A DNA stretch of 64,000 bases from contig CBDHCM010000006.1 of NCBI GenBank assembly GCA_965261105.1, positions 1,240,001-1,304,000 of the forward strand. The letters run 5' to 3'. Numbering within the stretch: the first letter of the stretch is position 1; each line of letters starts with the position of its first letter. Made by a program: the position numbers and the translations under genes. Below, one piece after another: positions 42,143-51,306 of the stretch. This DNA is from Aldehydirespirator sp965261105 (lineage in GTDB: Bacteria; Actinomycetota; Acidimicrobiia; Acidimicrobiales; Aldehydirespiratoraceae). The notes under the pieces are model-generated. The model was given only the letters and a program-made list of their open reading frames with translations. It did no database searches and had not been told where the DNA came from.

Positions 42143-43486
42143 GTGGGGGACTTCGAGGCGATCTTCAAGGCCTACGACATCAGGGGGATCGTGGGCGAGC
42201 AGATCGACGCCGCCGCCTGCTTCGCCATCGGAGGCGCCTTCGCGGTCCACACGCGCGGCGACGGCGCCGCCGGCGTGGTGGTCGGCCGCGACATGCGCCC
42301 CGACGGGGCGGAGCTCGCCGGCGCATTCTGCGAGGGTGTCGTCGCGGCCGGCGTCGATGTTGTGGACATCGGGCTGTGCGCCACCGAGATGGTGTACTTC
42401 GCCTCCGGGATGCTGGACGCGCCCGGCGCCATGTTCACCGCGTCGCACAACCCGGCGGGATACAACGGCATCAAGCTCTGCGGACCCGGCGCGTCGCCCA
42501 TCGGGACCGGCACCGGGTTGGAGGAGATCAAGGTCCGGGCCGTCGACGGGCAGTCTCGCGCCGCGGTGCCCGGGAACTCGACTCGGCGCGACCTCCTCGA
42601 CTCCTACGTCGAGCATGTCCTGTCCTTCGTGAGCGTTCCAGCGCTGCGGCCTCTGCGCCTGGCGGTCGACACCGCCAACGGGATGGGCGGCCTGGTGGCT
42701 CCCGCGGTGTTCGAGGCGCTGCCCTTCGAAGTCGACTACCTCCACCTGGAGCTCGACGGCACGTTTCCCAACCACCCGGCGGATCCGCTCAAGCCCGAGA
42801 ACCTGCGTGATCTGCGGGCCCGGTTGCGAGCTAGCCCCGCCGACGCGGGCCTGGCCTTCGACGGCGACGCCGACCGGGTGTTCCTGGTGGACGAGGCCTC
42901 CCGTGCGATGTCGGGCTCACTCACCGCGGCGGTCGTCGCCTCGGCGATGCTCGAGCGCGAGCCCGGCGCCGCTGTCGTCCACAACTTGATCTGCTCCAGG
43001 GCCCTCCCCGAGATCGTGTCCGAGCGGGGGGGCCGGGCCGTGCGAGCCCGCGTGGGGCACTCGTTCATGAAGCAGGCGATGGCCTCCAGCTCCGCGGTCT
43101 TCGGAGGTGAGCACTCCGGCCACTACTACTTCCGCGGCAACTACGGCGCAGACAGCGCCATGATCGCCGTGCTGGTGGCACTGGAGTGGCTCAGCCGCTG
43201 CGGCGGCCGCCTGAGTGAGCTGGCCGCGCCGCTGGAGCGCTACGCGGCCTCGGGGGAGATAAACACAGAGGTGCCGGATCCAGCGGAGGTACTGGAGCGG
43301 GTGGCCGCTGCGTTCGAGGGCTTCGAGCAGGATCGCCTCGACGGCCTCAGCGTCGACTGCGGCGACTGGTGGTTCAATCTGCGGCCCTCGAACACCGAGC
43401 CGCTGCTGCGCCTCAACCTGGAGGCCGTCGGGCCCCACGATGTGAAAGCCCGGGTCGCTGAGGTGCGCGCCCTGATACTTCCGTAG
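42143..43486 (+). CDS. manB: Phosphomannomutase/phosphoglucomutase
   Basis: This 447-residue alpha-D-phosphohexomutase interconverts mannose-6-P and mannose-1-P (and possibly the glucose forms). The N-terminal KAYDIRGIVGEQID is followed by the phosphoserine loop TASHNPAGYNGIKLC near residue 98. The metal loop DGDADRVFLVD is near residue 240, the sugar loop GGEHSGHYYFR near residue 320, and the phosphate-binding RPSNTEPLLRLN near residue 415. All four motifs are intact. The start is GTG 42143. It is followed by Trm112-like, sugar-phosphate isomerase and manA genes, completing the route from fructose-6-P to mannose-1-P. Confidence 0.95.
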   Translation: MGDFEAIFKAYDIRGIVGEQIDAAACFAIGGAFAVHTRGDGAAGVVVGRDMRPDGAELAGAFCEGVVAAGVDVVDIGLCATEMVYFASGMLDAPGAMFTASHNPAGYNGIKLCGPGASPIGTGTGLEEIKVRAVDGQSRAAVPGNSTRRDLLDSYVEHVLSFVSVPALRPLRLAVDTANGMGGLVAPAVFEALPFEVDYLHLELDGTFPNHPADPLKPENLRDLRARLRASPADAGLAFDGDADRVFLVDEASRAMSGSLTAAVVASAMLEREPGAAVVHNLICSRALPEIVSERGGRAVRARVGHSFMKQAMASSSAVFGGEHSGHYYFRGNYGADSAMIAVLVALEWLSRCGGRLSELAAPLERYAASGEINTEVPDPAEVLERVAAAFEGFEQDRLDGLSVDCGDWWFNLRPSNTEPLLRLNLEAVGPHDVKARVAEVRALILP

Positions 43487-43531
43487 CATCTGGTGCCCAG
43501 CCGCTCCGACGCCACACCGAGGAGGTCCGCC

Positions 43532-43792
43532 GTGACACTCGATTCCCGCCTGCTGAGGATCCTCGCGTGCCCCGCTGACAAGGGCCCGCTCCTGTACTTC
43601 GCCGACGAGCAGATGCTGTACAACCCCCGGCTGCGGCTTCGCTACCGGGTGCAGGACGGGATCCCGGTGATGCTGACCGACGAGGCCTCCACATCCGACG
43701 ACACCGAGCACGGGCGGCTCCTGGCCAAGGCCACCGCCGACAGGGTCCTGCCCACCTTCGAGCCCGGCGACGCCGGCGGCCGGCAGGGTTGA
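43532..43792 (+). CDS. Trm112-family small zinc-ribbon-like protein
   Basis: This 86-residue protein has GTG 43532 (VTLDSRLLRI) with Shine-Dalgarno GAGGAGG at 43519-43525. The Trm112/UPF0434 core is RLLRILACPADKGPLLYF, then RLRYRVQDGIPVMLTDEA. Only one cysteine (ACPADKG) is present, as in many bacterial members that have lost zinc binding. Eukaryotic Trm112 activates methyltransferases; the bacterial role is unclear. It is commonly found between phosphomannomutase and isomerase genes in actinobacteria, as here. Confidence 0.82.
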   Translation: MTLDSRLLRILACPADKGPLLYFADEQMLYNPRLRLRYRVQDGIPVMLTDEASTSDDTEHGRLLAKATADRVLPTFEPGDAGGRQG

Positions 43793-43807
43793 GGCAGGCC
43801 GCGCGCC

Positions 43808-44770
43808 ATGGCCGCCGACGATCTCTTCGAAGCGCTCCGGCACCTGCCGGACCCGGTGCGCGACGCCGCGGTGGCGGCCGCCGACGTTGAGGGCCTGCCC
43901 GGGCCCGGCGACATCACCGACGTCGTGATCGTGGGCGCGGGCGGGGGAGGGGTGGCCGGCGACGTGGTGGAGTCGGTCGCGCACTTGCAGGGATCGGTGC
44001 CGGTCCTGGCCACCGGCGGGATCAGTCCGGCCTGGCTCTCGGAGTCGTCGCTGGTGGTGGCGGTGTCGCAGTCGGGCAACGACCAGCCGGCGGTGGCGGC
44101 GGCCCGGATCGCTCAGGCCGGCGGCGCGCGCATGGTGGCCGTCACCTCCGGGGGCGAGCTCATGGAGCTGTGCACAGCCTGGGGTATTCCGGTCACGAGG
44201 GTGGATCCATTCGCCGGTCCGGCCGCGGGACTGAGCGTGCTGATCGTGCCGGTGCTCGTGCTGCTCGAGCGCGTCGGCGTGCTGGCCGGCATGAACCGGC
44301 TGATCTCCGACAGCGCCGAACAGATCGAGGCCCGCCAAAAGCTCATCGACGCCGACCCCGCGCCGGTGGAGGCGCTGGCCGAGGGCGTGCGGGGCCGGAT
44401 GGCGGTGGTGTGCGGGGCCGGGGGCGTGGGCAAGCACGCCGCCCGTCGCTGGGTCCACCGGCTGGACCGCGTCGGCGGCGTGTCGTCGGTGCGGCGCAAC
44501 CTTCCCGCCGACGAGGCCGAGGCCGCCTCGTGGGCCACGCTGGCGAGGCGGATACCCGCCGGCGTCGCCGCGGTCGTGCTGCGCCACGACTTCGAGCCCC
44601 CCGGGCTCGCCGACCGCATCGACCTGCTCGAAGCGGCCGTGGCCGCCACCCACGAGGTGCGGGCCGAAGGCGAGGGCGCCCTCGCCCAACTCCTGGACCT
44701 GGTGCTGGTCGGCGACGCGGTCGCAGAGCTGGCGGCGCAGCGCGGCCGCGACCGTCCAGACCCTGACTGA
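43808..44770 (+). CDS. SIS-domain bifunctional phosphoglucose/phosphomannose isomerase-like protein
   Basis: This 320-residue protein has a sugar isomerase (SIS) domain followed by the PF10432-type C-terminal domain. Motifs are VIVGAGGGGVAGDVVESVA near residue 40, LVVAVSQSGNDQPAVAAARI near residue 83 and VVCGAGGVGKHAARRWVHR. The last includes the usual catalytic region of phosphoglucose/phosphomannose isomerases, although the family Glu/His residues are not obvious. It may interconvert glucose-6-P, fructose-6-P and mannose-6-P. A class I mannose-6-phosphate isomerase follows at once, so a regulatory or degenerate role is also possible. ATG 43808 begins 15 bp after the Trm112-like gene. Confidence 0.75.
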   Translation: MAADDLFEALRHLPDPVRDAAVAAADVEGLPGPGDITDVVIVGAGGGGVAGDVVESVAHLQGSVPVLATGGISPAWLSESSLVVAVSQSGNDQPAVAAARIAQAGGARMVAVTSGGELMELCTAWGIPVTRVDPFAGPAAGLSVLIVPVLVLLERVGVLAGMNRLISDSAEQIEARQKLIDADPAPVEALAEGVRGRMAVVCGAGGVGKHAARRWVHRLDRVGGVSSVRRNLPADEAEAASWATLARRIPAGVAAVVLRHDFEPPGLADRIDLLEAAVAATHEVRAEGEGALAQLLDLVLVGDAVAELAAQRGRDRPDPD

Positions 44771-44803
44771 TCCGGCCCGGACCGGCGTGGGGACGGCCAA
44801 GGC

Positions 44804-45967
44804 GTGGAGCTGATCGAAGGAGCGGTCCGCGGCTACGACTGGGGGTCGCTCACCGCCATTGCGGACCTGCTCGGTCGGCCCGCCACCGGCGAGCCGTGGG
44901 CCGAGCTGTGGTTCGGCGCCCATCCGTCCGCACCAGCCGCGGTGGGGGCGCGAGCCGAGCCGCTGGACCGGCTGATCGCCGCCGACCCGGTCGCGGCGCT
45001 CGGCCCCGCGGTGGCGTCGCGTTACGGACGGCTGCCGTTCCTGCTGAAGGTGTTGGCCGCGGCGGCGCCCCTGTCGCTCCAGGCCCACCCCTCAGCGGAG
45101 CAGGCCGAGGCGGGATTCGAGCGCGAAGAGGCTATGGGGGTCCCTCCGGACGCGCCGCAGCGGATGTTCCGGGACCGCTCGGCCAAGCCCGAGCTGATCT
45201 GCGCGCTGAGCGGTTTCGAGGCGCTCTGCGGATTCCGCGATCCGAAACAGACCGCAGCGCTGCTCGACACTCTCGACGCGCCGGCCCTCGATCCTCTGCG
45301 GCGCCGCCTCAGCGGGCGGTCCGGCTCGCAGCTGCGCGACTTGCTCGCATGGCTGCTGGCCCTTGATCGGCCCGCGGCGGCCGCGCTGGCCGAGTCGGCG
45401 GCCGGCGCCTGCGCGGCCGCGGCCGACGAGGATGAATGGTCCGGGCTCCGGTCCGCGGTGGCCAGGCTGGGGGCCCGCCACCCCGGGGACGCCGCAGTGG
45501 CGGCGTCGCTGTTGTTGAACCACGTCGTGCTCGCTCCGGGTGAGGCCCTGTTCCTGGACTCGGGATGCCTCCACGCCTATCTGGGCGGCACCGCGGTGGA
45601 GCTGATGGCCGATTCCGACAACGTCGTGCGGGGCGGCCTGACGTCGAAGCACGTGGATGCGGCCGCGCTGGTGCAGATCGTCGACGGCGCTGCATCGGAA
45701 CCACCGGTCCAGCGGCCCGAGCCCGCGGGCGGCGTCGTCACCTACCGCACGGCCGCCGCGGAGTTCTCGCTGCGGCGATTCGACGTGGACGGGTCGTCGG
45801 GTCTGGCCGCCGGGCCCGCGGTGCTGCTGTGCACCGAGGGCTGCGTCGAGGCCAACGGGGTGACCATGGACCGCGGCGCCGCGGCCTGGTCCTCCGCCCT
45901 CGAGCCTCACGTGGCGCTCGAGGGTCGGGGAACCGTGTTCTGCGCCACCGTCGGCGACGAGCGATAG
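44804..45967 (+). CDS. manA: Mannose-6-phosphate isomerase, class I
   Basis: This 387-residue zinc-dependent cupin enzyme interconverts fructose-6-P and mannose-6-P. Zinc and active-site features are LQAHPSAEQAEAGF (Gln and His), RSAKPELICAL (Glu) and the late His in LDSGCLHAYLGGTAVELMADSDNVVRGG, with Arg nearby. TSKHVDAAALVQIV is also conserved. The start is GTG 44804 (VELIEGAVRGYDWG). It is the entry step of the mannose pathway, in one operon with manB and the SIS isomerase. The following gene, ahcY, starts 47 bp later. Confidence 0.92.
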   Translation: MELIEGAVRGYDWGSLTAIADLLGRPATGEPWAELWFGAHPSAPAAVGARAEPLDRLIAADPVAALGPAVASRYGRLPFLLKVLAAAAPLSLQAHPSAEQAEAGFEREEAMGVPPDAPQRMFRDRSAKPELICALSGFEALCGFRDPKQTAALLDTLDAPALDPLRRRLSGRSGSQLRDLLAWLLALDRPAAAALAESAAGACAAAADEDEWSGLRSAVARLGARHPGDAAVAASLLLNHVVLAPGEALFLDSGCLHAYLGGTAVELMADSDNVVRGGLTSKHVDAAALVQIVDGAASEPPVQRPEPAGGVVTYRTAAAEFSLRRFDVDGSSGLAAGPAVLLCTEGCVEANGVTMDRGAAAWSSALEPHVALEGRGTVFCATVGDER

Positions 45968-46014
45968 CTTTCGTACTCCCATGCCCCGAAGTGCCATGTG
46001 CCGAGGTGATCGTC

Positions 46015-47460
46015 GTGCCCCAAGCCGGTAGCGACATGCGGGTAGCGGACCTCTCGCTGGCCCCGCTCGGCCGCGCCGAGATCCGCTTGGCCGAGCACGA
46101 GATGCCCGGTCTGATGGCGCTGCGGGGCCGCTACATCGACGATCAGCCGCTGGCCGGCGCCCGGATCGCCGGCTCGCTGCACATGACCGTGCAGACCGCG
46201 GTGCTCATCGAGACGCTGGTCGCTCTAGGCGCCCAGGTGCGATGGGCGAGCTGCAACATCTTCTCCACCCAGGACCACGCCGCCGCGGCCGTCGCCACAG
46301 GCCTCGACGGCACTGTTGACGAGCTCAGGGGGGTGCCGGTGTTCGCCTGGAAGGGCGAGACCCTCCCCGAGTACTGGTGGGCCACCGAGCAGATCTTCCG
46401 CTGGCCCGACGGCGGCGGGCCGAGCCTCATCCTCGACGACGGGGGCGACGCCACCCTGCTGGTCCACAGGGGGCTCGAGTACGAGCGGGCTGCAGCGGTG
46501 CCCGCGGCCGGCGACGACGACTCCGAGGAGTGGTCGGTGGTCCTGGACCGGCTGCGCTCCATCGCGGCCCGCGACCCCGGGTTCTTCTCGCGGATCGTGC
46601 CGTCCATCCGGGGGGTGTCCGAGGAGACGACAACCGGCGTGATGAGGCTGCAGCAGATGCTGGAGCGGGGCGAGCTGCTGTTCCCGGCCGTCAACGTGAA
46701 CGACTCGGTCACCAAGTCCAAGTTCGACAACCATTACGGCTGTCGCCACTCGCTCCTCGACGGCATCAACCGGGCCACCGACGTGATGATCGGCGGGAAG
46801 GTGGCCGTGGTGTGCGGCTTCGGCGACGTGGGCAAGGGCTGCGCGGCGGCTCTGAGGGGTCAGGGGGCCAGGGTGATCATCACCGAGATCGACCCGATCT
46901 GCGCCCTGCAGGCGGCCATGGAGGGCTACGAGGTGAACACCCTGGAGGCGGTGGTGTCCGTAGGCGACATCTTCGTCACCGCCACCGGCAACGCGGGCCT
47001 CATCAGCGCCGGCCACATGGCCCGCATGAAGCACCAGGCCATCGTGGGAAACATCGGCCACTTCGACAACGAGGTGGACGTCGCCGGCCTGAACCGGATG
47101 TCGGACGTTCAGCGGGTCAACATCAAGCCTCAGGTGGACGAGTACGTCTTCGGCGACGGCCACTCGGTGATCCTGCTCTCGGAGGGTCGCCTGCTCAATC
47201 TGGGCAACGCCACCGGGCACCCGAGCTTTGTGATGTCGTGCAGCTTCACCAACCAGGTCCTGGCCCAGATGGACCTGCACGCCAACGCCGGCGCCATGGA
47301 AGTCGGGGTCACCACCCTGCCCCGCCGACTCGACGAGGAGGTGGCCCGGCTGCACCTCGACGCGCTCGGCGTCCGCCTGACCAGGCTCACCCCCCAGCAG
47401 GCCGGCTACCTCGGCGTGGACGTCGACGGGCCCTACAAGCCCGACCACTACCGCTACTGA
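46015..47460 (+). CDS. ahcY: S-adenosyl-L-homocysteine hydrolase
   Basis: This 481-residue NAD-dependent cytosolic enzyme cleaves S-adenosylhomocysteine to adenosine and homocysteine, keeping methylation going. Motifs are VADLSLAPLGRAEIRLAEHEMPGLM near the N-terminus in shorter pieces, SCNIFSTQDHAAAA, NVNDSVTKSKFDNHYGCRHS with the substrate-site Lys and Asp, and the NAD-binding VCGFGDVGKGCAAAL. The C-terminal PDHYRY is invariant. GTG 46015 is preferred because GAGG lies eight bases upstream; ATG 46036 is the alternative. The insertion between the substrate and NAD domains is the longer actinobacterial form. Confidence 0.95.
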   Translation: MPQAGSDMRVADLSLAPLGRAEIRLAEHEMPGLMALRGRYIDDQPLAGARIAGSLHMTVQTAVLIETLVALGAQVRWASCNIFSTQDHAAAAVATGLDGTVDELRGVPVFAWKGETLPEYWWATEQIFRWPDGGGPSLILDDGGDATLLVHRGLEYERAAAVPAAGDDDSEEWSVVLDRLRSIAARDPGFFSRIVPSIRGVSEETTTGVMRLQQMLERGELLFPAVNVNDSVTKSKFDNHYGCRHSLLDGINRATDVMIGGKVAVVCGFGDVGKGCAAALRGQGARVIITEIDPICALQAAMEGYEVNTLEAVVSVGDIFVTATGNAGLISAGHMARMKHQAIVGNIGHFDNEVDVAGLNRMSDVQRVNIKPQVDEYVFGDGHSVILLSEGRLLNLGNATGHPSFVMSCSFTNQVLAQMDLHANAGAMEVGVTTLPRRLDEEVARLHLDALGVRLTRLTPQQAGYLGVDVDGPYKPDHYRY

Positions 47461-47472
47461 GGATGGGGTCTC

Positions 47473-48906
47473 TTGAGACTGGGGTCGCCCGCGGCGTGGT
47501 CTGAGGGTCCGTCGATCGCTGGCGGACCGCGCTGTCTCGAGCTGTTCACCGGGATCGTCGTTGGCCTCGCGGCCCTTTGGGCCGGCATCTGGCGGATCTC
47601 CACTACCACGATGCTGAATGACGAGCCCCACTATGTGTCGGCTGGCGCGGCCTACCTCGATGGCAACTTCACGAGGAACCTAGAACACCCACCGGTAGCG
47701 AAGTACCTCTTCGGCCTAGCTCAGGTGCTTCTCGGGGACGGGATCAACTCAGCTCGGGTGGTGTCGGCACTGGCGTCCGTCGTCATCGCCCTCGTGCTGT
47801 GGCGGCTCGGCTCGGGAATGTTCGGACCCGTCGGTGGTGGCGTTGCCGCCGCGCTCTGGATCGCTCTTCCCCGTTCTGTCGGCTCGAGCGAGGTGCCCAC
47901 GCCGGGCGACCGACTCGAACGGTTCGCCTACCTCGAGCCGGTCACGGCCATGTTCATGGCGCTTGCTCTGTGGTTCGGCTGGCGGCTGAGCCAGCGCGAG
48001 GCGTGGCCCGACGCGATCGGGCTTGGCGTGGCAGTGGGGCTCGCGGCGGGATCGAAGCTCGCGGGAGTAGCCGTCGCTGCGCCGATCGGCCTGTACCTGC
48101 TCGCCACTAGGGGACGCCGCGTGATCTTTCCCTTGGGTGTCGCCGCCGGCGTGTCGGTGGCCACCTTCCTCGCTGCCTATGCCCCGTTCGGCCGCACCGC
48201 CAACGAGGCCCTGTCGTTCATGGTCCGGTTCCAAAGCAACCACGCGAGGACCGGTCACAACGTGTTCGTGCGGGGAGAGTCCGTGCGCGATCCACCTTGG
48301 TACACCGAGCTCTGGTACCACTTCGATGCTGACGGAGCGTGGCTGACTGCGGCGGCCGTCGCCTTGGTGTGCGTTGCCTTCGTGGACCCGCAGCGGCGTC
48401 GGGCAGTTGCCTACGCGTTCGCTGCGGTCGCAGGCATCTACCTGTTCCTCTCGCTGCTGCCGATCCAGCTCCGCCACTACCGCTACGTGGTATGGCCGCC
48501 CCTCGTGCTCGTGCTGGCTGCCGGCGCGACCTCAGTATTCGGTCGAATACCGAGACCACGGCGCGCCGTTGGTGCCGTGAGCCTCGCTGTTGTGGTCGTC
48601 ACCGGGCTCCTGTCACTGGGGCGGCTGGCCACTCTGGAGCCGCAGGACTACGCGGCGCTTGATCAGGCGCTGACCGAGAGGGGGTTCGACACCGACGCAC
48701 GCATCAGTGCATTCGGAACGCATCACGTTGCCGTCCACCATCTCACCGGATGGAACGTGCAGGCCGGCAGCGATCCGGTCACCTCGGCCGAGGCCGATGT
48801 CGTGCTCGTCGACTCGACCTACTCGGTGCGCAGAGGTTACCCGACGGTGATCGGCGTGTCGGATTCCTTCGTTCTAGGCCGGGTGACGGTGCTTATCCTG
48901 GAGTGA
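47473..48906 (+). CDS. GT39-like membrane glycosyltransferase
   Basis: This 477-residue polytopic protein of the PMT/ArnT GT-C group has a first loop with TTTMLNDEPHYVSAGAAYL (Asp-Glu pair) and LEHPPVAKYLFGLAQ, the classic substrate-loop motifs. About ten helices follow, with RHYRYVVWPPLVLVLAAG near the end. TTG 47473 (MRLGSPAAWSEG) begins 12 bp after ahcY. ATG 47463 in another frame opens only a 13-codon peptide. Base composition is slightly lower in GC than its neighbours. It probably adds a lipid-linked sugar to an extracellular polymer or protein. Confidence 0.78.
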   Translation: MRLGSPAAWSEGPSIAGGPRCLELFTGIVVGLAALWAGIWRISTTTMLNDEPHYVSAGAAYLDGNFTRNLEHPPVAKYLFGLAQVLLGDGINSARVVSALASVVIALVLWRLGSGMFGPVGGGVAAALWIALPRSVGSSEVPTPGDRLERFAYLEPVTAMFMALALWFGWRLSQREAWPDAIGLGVAVGLAAGSKLAGVAVAAPIGLYLLATRGRRVIFPLGVAAGVSVATFLAAYAPFGRTANEALSFMVRFQSNHARTGHNVFVRGESVRDPPWYTELWYHFDADGAWLTAAAVALVCVAFVDPQRRRAVAYAFAAVAGIYLFLSLLPIQLRHYRYVVWPPLVLVLAAGATSVFGRIPRPRRAVGAVSLAVVVVTGLLSLGRLATLEPQDYAALDQALTERGFDTDARISAFGTHHVAVHHLTGWNVQAGSDPVTSAEADVVLVDSTYSVRRGYPTVIGVSDSFVLGRVTVLILE

Positions 48907-48912
48907 GTCCCC

Positions 48913-49350
48913 TCACTCCTCGGCCCATGCCACCTCGCAGAACGGCTGGCCGTGGCGGTCGAGCATCAGCTTGTCGAGCTCGGCACCGACATTGGGTCCG
49001 CTAAGCCATCCGTCGGCAAAGATCATCGTGTAGTCGTCGATCAGACGGCACCGACGGGCGTTGCCGCCCTCGGTCGGATCGAAGTGCACGGAGGCCGCCG
49101 CGATCTCGTTGGAGATGACATGCAGCGGGGTGTTGCGGTCGACGCGGTTCAGCCTGGCGTTGGCGAGCAGGGTCAGGAGCATGCAGACCACCAGGACCGC
49201 GGCCGCGGCCGCCGCTACTGGCGATGGCCGCCGCGACCGGATGATCCCGAACACCACGACGAGCACGGACGCGGCCAGGAACGACCAGCCCACTTGGACC
49301 AGCACGGTCTCGCGCCAAGCTTCCCCGATGGGGTAGGCAACCCGCTGCAC
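48913..49350 (-). CDS. Two-helix membrane protein, probably a C-terminal remnant
   Basis: About 145 residues have a plausible coding character (VQRVAYPIGEAWRETV onward). Two helices (VGWSFLAASVLVVVFGII and AAAVLVVCMLLTLLANA) are followed by a soluble tail with RCRLIDDYTMIFADG and LDRHGQPFCEVAWAEE. This looks like the C-terminal end of a longer membrane protein whose N-terminal part is absent. The upstream part of the frame overlaps the LLM gene start and is not protein-like. It may be a small real gene from GTG 49350 or a decayed fragment. It is convergent with the GT39 gene, with a 6-bp gap. Confidence 0.45.
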   Translation of the reverse strand: MQRVAYPIGEAWRETVLVQVGWSFLAASVLVVVFGIIRSRRPSPVAAAAAAVLVVCMLLTLLANARLNRVDRNTPLHVISNEIAAASVHFDPTEGGNARRCRLIDDYTMIFADGWLSGPNVGAELDKLMLDRHGQPFCEVAWAEE

Positions 49351-49444
49351 GTGCCTCGACAGCCCGGCGAGCAGCGCGGGCCGGCCGCGGTCGCTGCCAG
49401 CGCATCCGGTACCGTGGGCCGGCAGCTGGCTGAAGGGAGCACAG

Positions 49445-50311
49445 ATGGCGGTCGAACGGGGGTGCTGGGCGGCCCCTGAAGCGTTCAGCGGGGCCGATAC
49501 GGCCTCCTTCGCCAAGAGAGTGGAGGAGTTGGGCTACTCGCAGCTGTGGATCGGGGAGACGTTCGGGCGCGACCCGTTCGCTCTGGCCGCGCACATAGGC
49601 GCGGTCACGTCCACGCTCGGGCTCGCCAGCGGGATTGCCAACGTCTACAACCGGCACGCGGGCGTGATGAAGCAGGGGGCCCACACCGTCGCCGAGCAGA
49701 CCGGCGGCCGGTTCACTCTGGGACTCGGCGTGTCGAGCCCGGTGATCGTGAGCAAGATCCGCGGCATCCCCTACGGCAGGCCGCTGTCGTTCATGCGGTC
49801 ATACCTCGACGCCATGGACGCGGCCCGCTACACCTCGGTGCCGCCGCCGGCGCCGGTGCCGGTGGTCTTGGCCGCCCTCGGCCCCCGGATGCTCGAGCTC
49901 GCCGCGGAACGCACCGACGGCGCCCACCCCTACAACACGACACCGGAGCACACCGCCTTCGCCCGCTCGGTCATGGGCCCCGACGCACTGCTGTGTGTGG
50001 AGCAGAAGGTGATGCTCACCACCGACTCCGCACAGGCCCGCGCCACCGGCGGCAAGGTCATGAAGTTCTACACCCGGGCCCCCGGCTACCGGGACTGCTG
50101 GAAGCGACTCGGCTTCGACGACGACGACATCGACGGCCTCTCGGACCGGTTCGTGGACGCCATGGTGGCCTGGGGCGACGCCGGCGCCATCGAGCGCCGG
50201 CTGGCCGAGCACGCCGACGCCGGGGCCACCGAGGTCTGCATCCAGGTGCTTCACCCCTCCGCCGGCGCCGGCGCCATCGACTACGACGCGCTGGAGGCCC
50301 TAGCTCCGTGA
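49445..50311 (+). CDS. LLM-class F420-dependent oxidoreductase
   Basis: This 288-residue luciferase-like TIM-barrel enzyme resembles the actinobacterial F420-dependent subfamily. It shows FAKRVEELGYSQLWIGETFGRDPF (residues 21-44), the barrel strands TLGLASGIANVYNRHAGVMKQGAHT, GRFTLGLGVSS and VVLAALGPRMLELAAERTDGA. Residue patterns fit F420 rather than FMN partners, though FMN cannot be ruled out by eye. ATG 49445 is the start. Its stop overlaps the GTG of the following SDR gene (GTGA). Coexistence with cofD and cofE in the same window is consistent with F420 use. The substrate is unknown. Confidence 0.85.
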   Translation: MAVERGCWAAPEAFSGADTASFAKRVEELGYSQLWIGETFGRDPFALAAHIGAVTSTLGLASGIANVYNRHAGVMKQGAHTVAEQTGGRFTLGLGVSSPVIVSKIRGIPYGRPLSFMRSYLDAMDAARYTSVPPPAPVPVVLAALGPRMLELAAERTDGAHPYNTTPEHTAFARSVMGPDALLCVEQKVMLTTDSAQARATGGKVMKFYTRAPGYRDCWKRLGFDDDDIDGLSDRFVDAMVAWGDAGAIERRLAEHADAGATEVCIQVLHPSAGAGAIDYDALEALAP

Positions 50312-51207
50312 AGGATCTCGCCGGCCGGGTGGCGGTGGTCACCGGGGGCGCCGGCGGCATCGGCCGGGGGCTGGCCGAGCGCTTCGCGGCCGAGTCAATG
50401 CGGGTGGTGGTGGCCGACGTCGAGGAGCCGCCCCTGCACGAGACCGTGCGGTCCATCGAGGCCGCGGGGGGCGAGGCGATGGCGGTCACCTGCGACGTGG
50501 CGTCGTGGCCGTCGGTGGAGGCGCTGCGCGACGCCTGCACCAGCGCCTACGGCCCGGCCGACGTGCTGTGCAACAACGCCGGTGTGGCCGCTGCCGGCAC
50601 CATGGCGGAACTGTCGCTCCAGTCTTGGGAGTGGTGCCTGGGGGTCAACCTGTGGGGCGTCATCCACGGCTGCCGGGCCTTCCTGGGCGCCATGATCGAG
50701 CGGGGCTCGGGCCACATCGTCAACACCGCGTCGATCCTGGGCCACCTGTCCTCGGCCGGGCTCGGCCCCTACAACGTCTCCAAGCACGGCGTGGTGGCGA
50801 TCAGCGAGACCCTGCACGCCGAGATGCTGGCCGCCGGGACCGGGGTGGGCGTCACCTGCCTGTGCCCCGGGCTGGTGTCCACCAACATCCTGGAGTCCGA
50901 GCGCAACCGCCCCGAGCATCTGCGAGACCGCCCGGGCGTCGACGGGGCATGGAACTCCGATGCGGTCGCGGGCCGCGCCGAGTCGGAGGCCAGGGCGGCG
51001 ATACGCGATCTCTACGCCCAGGCGCTGCACCCGTCGGAGGTGGCCGACATGGTGGTGCGGGCGATCCTGGCCGAGGAGTTCTGGCTGTTCACCGACCGCG
51101 ACTTCGACGCTGCAATCTCGGCACGCCACCGAGACATCGAGTCCCGGCGCACACCACCAAGCCCCGATTCTATAGCCTCGGCCCTATTCGCGGACCACAG
51201 CCCATGA
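50308..51207 (+). CDS. Short-chain dehydrogenase/reductase
   Basis: This 299-residue NAD(P)-dependent SDR has the cofactor motif VTGGAGGIGRGLAERF (residues 10-25), CNNAGVAAAGTM, the catalytic Ser in VNTASILGHLSS, the YNVSK active site and LCPGLVSTNI. A longer C-terminal part includes a substrate loop (about 200-250). The Asp in VVVADVEEPPLHE suggests NAD preference. GTG 50308 overlaps the LLM gene stop, so the two oxidoreductases are made together and may act in one pathway. Family resemblance is to SDRs of lipid or steroid metabolism, but the substrate is not determined. Confidence 0.87.
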   Translation: MKDLAGRVAVVTGGAGGIGRGLAERFAAESMRVVVADVEEPPLHETVRSIEAAGGEAMAVTCDVASWPSVEALRDACTSAYGPADVLCNNAGVAAAGTMAELSLQSWEWCLGVNLWGVIHGCRAFLGAMIERGSGHIVNTASILGHLSSAGLGPYNVSKHGVVAISETLHAEMLAAGTGVGVTCLCPGLVSTNILESERNRPEHLRDRPGVDGAWNSDAVAGRAESEARAAIRDLYAQALHPSEVADMVVRAILAEEFWLFTDRDFDAAISARHRDIESRRTPPSPDSIASALFADHSP

Positions 51208-51306
51208 ACATGTCTCCAGCGGTGCCGCAGCCTTACAAATGATGCATTGTCAATAAATATCAACGAATGGTGAGTGTTGTCAATGTCAAGATATTAGGCT
51301 GCTGGG
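51208..51306 (+). promoter_or_regulatory. AT-rich spacer with direct repeats upstream of comF
   Basis: This 99-bp gap contains an AT-rich stretch from about 51234 to 51298 in otherwise GC-rich sequence. TTGTCAAT occurs at 51247-51254 and 51277-51284, 30 bp apart. The region ends at the comF-hpf-secA-prfB-ftsEX run, so it may be that operon's promoter or a regulator site. No terminator-like hairpin is evident. Confidence 0.4.

Noticed and set aside
42917..45088. A 723-codon minus-strand open frame opposite manB, the Trm112-like gene and the SIS gene
   Set aside because: It is antisense to three confident genes and its product is Gly/Arg/His-rich without recognisable domains.
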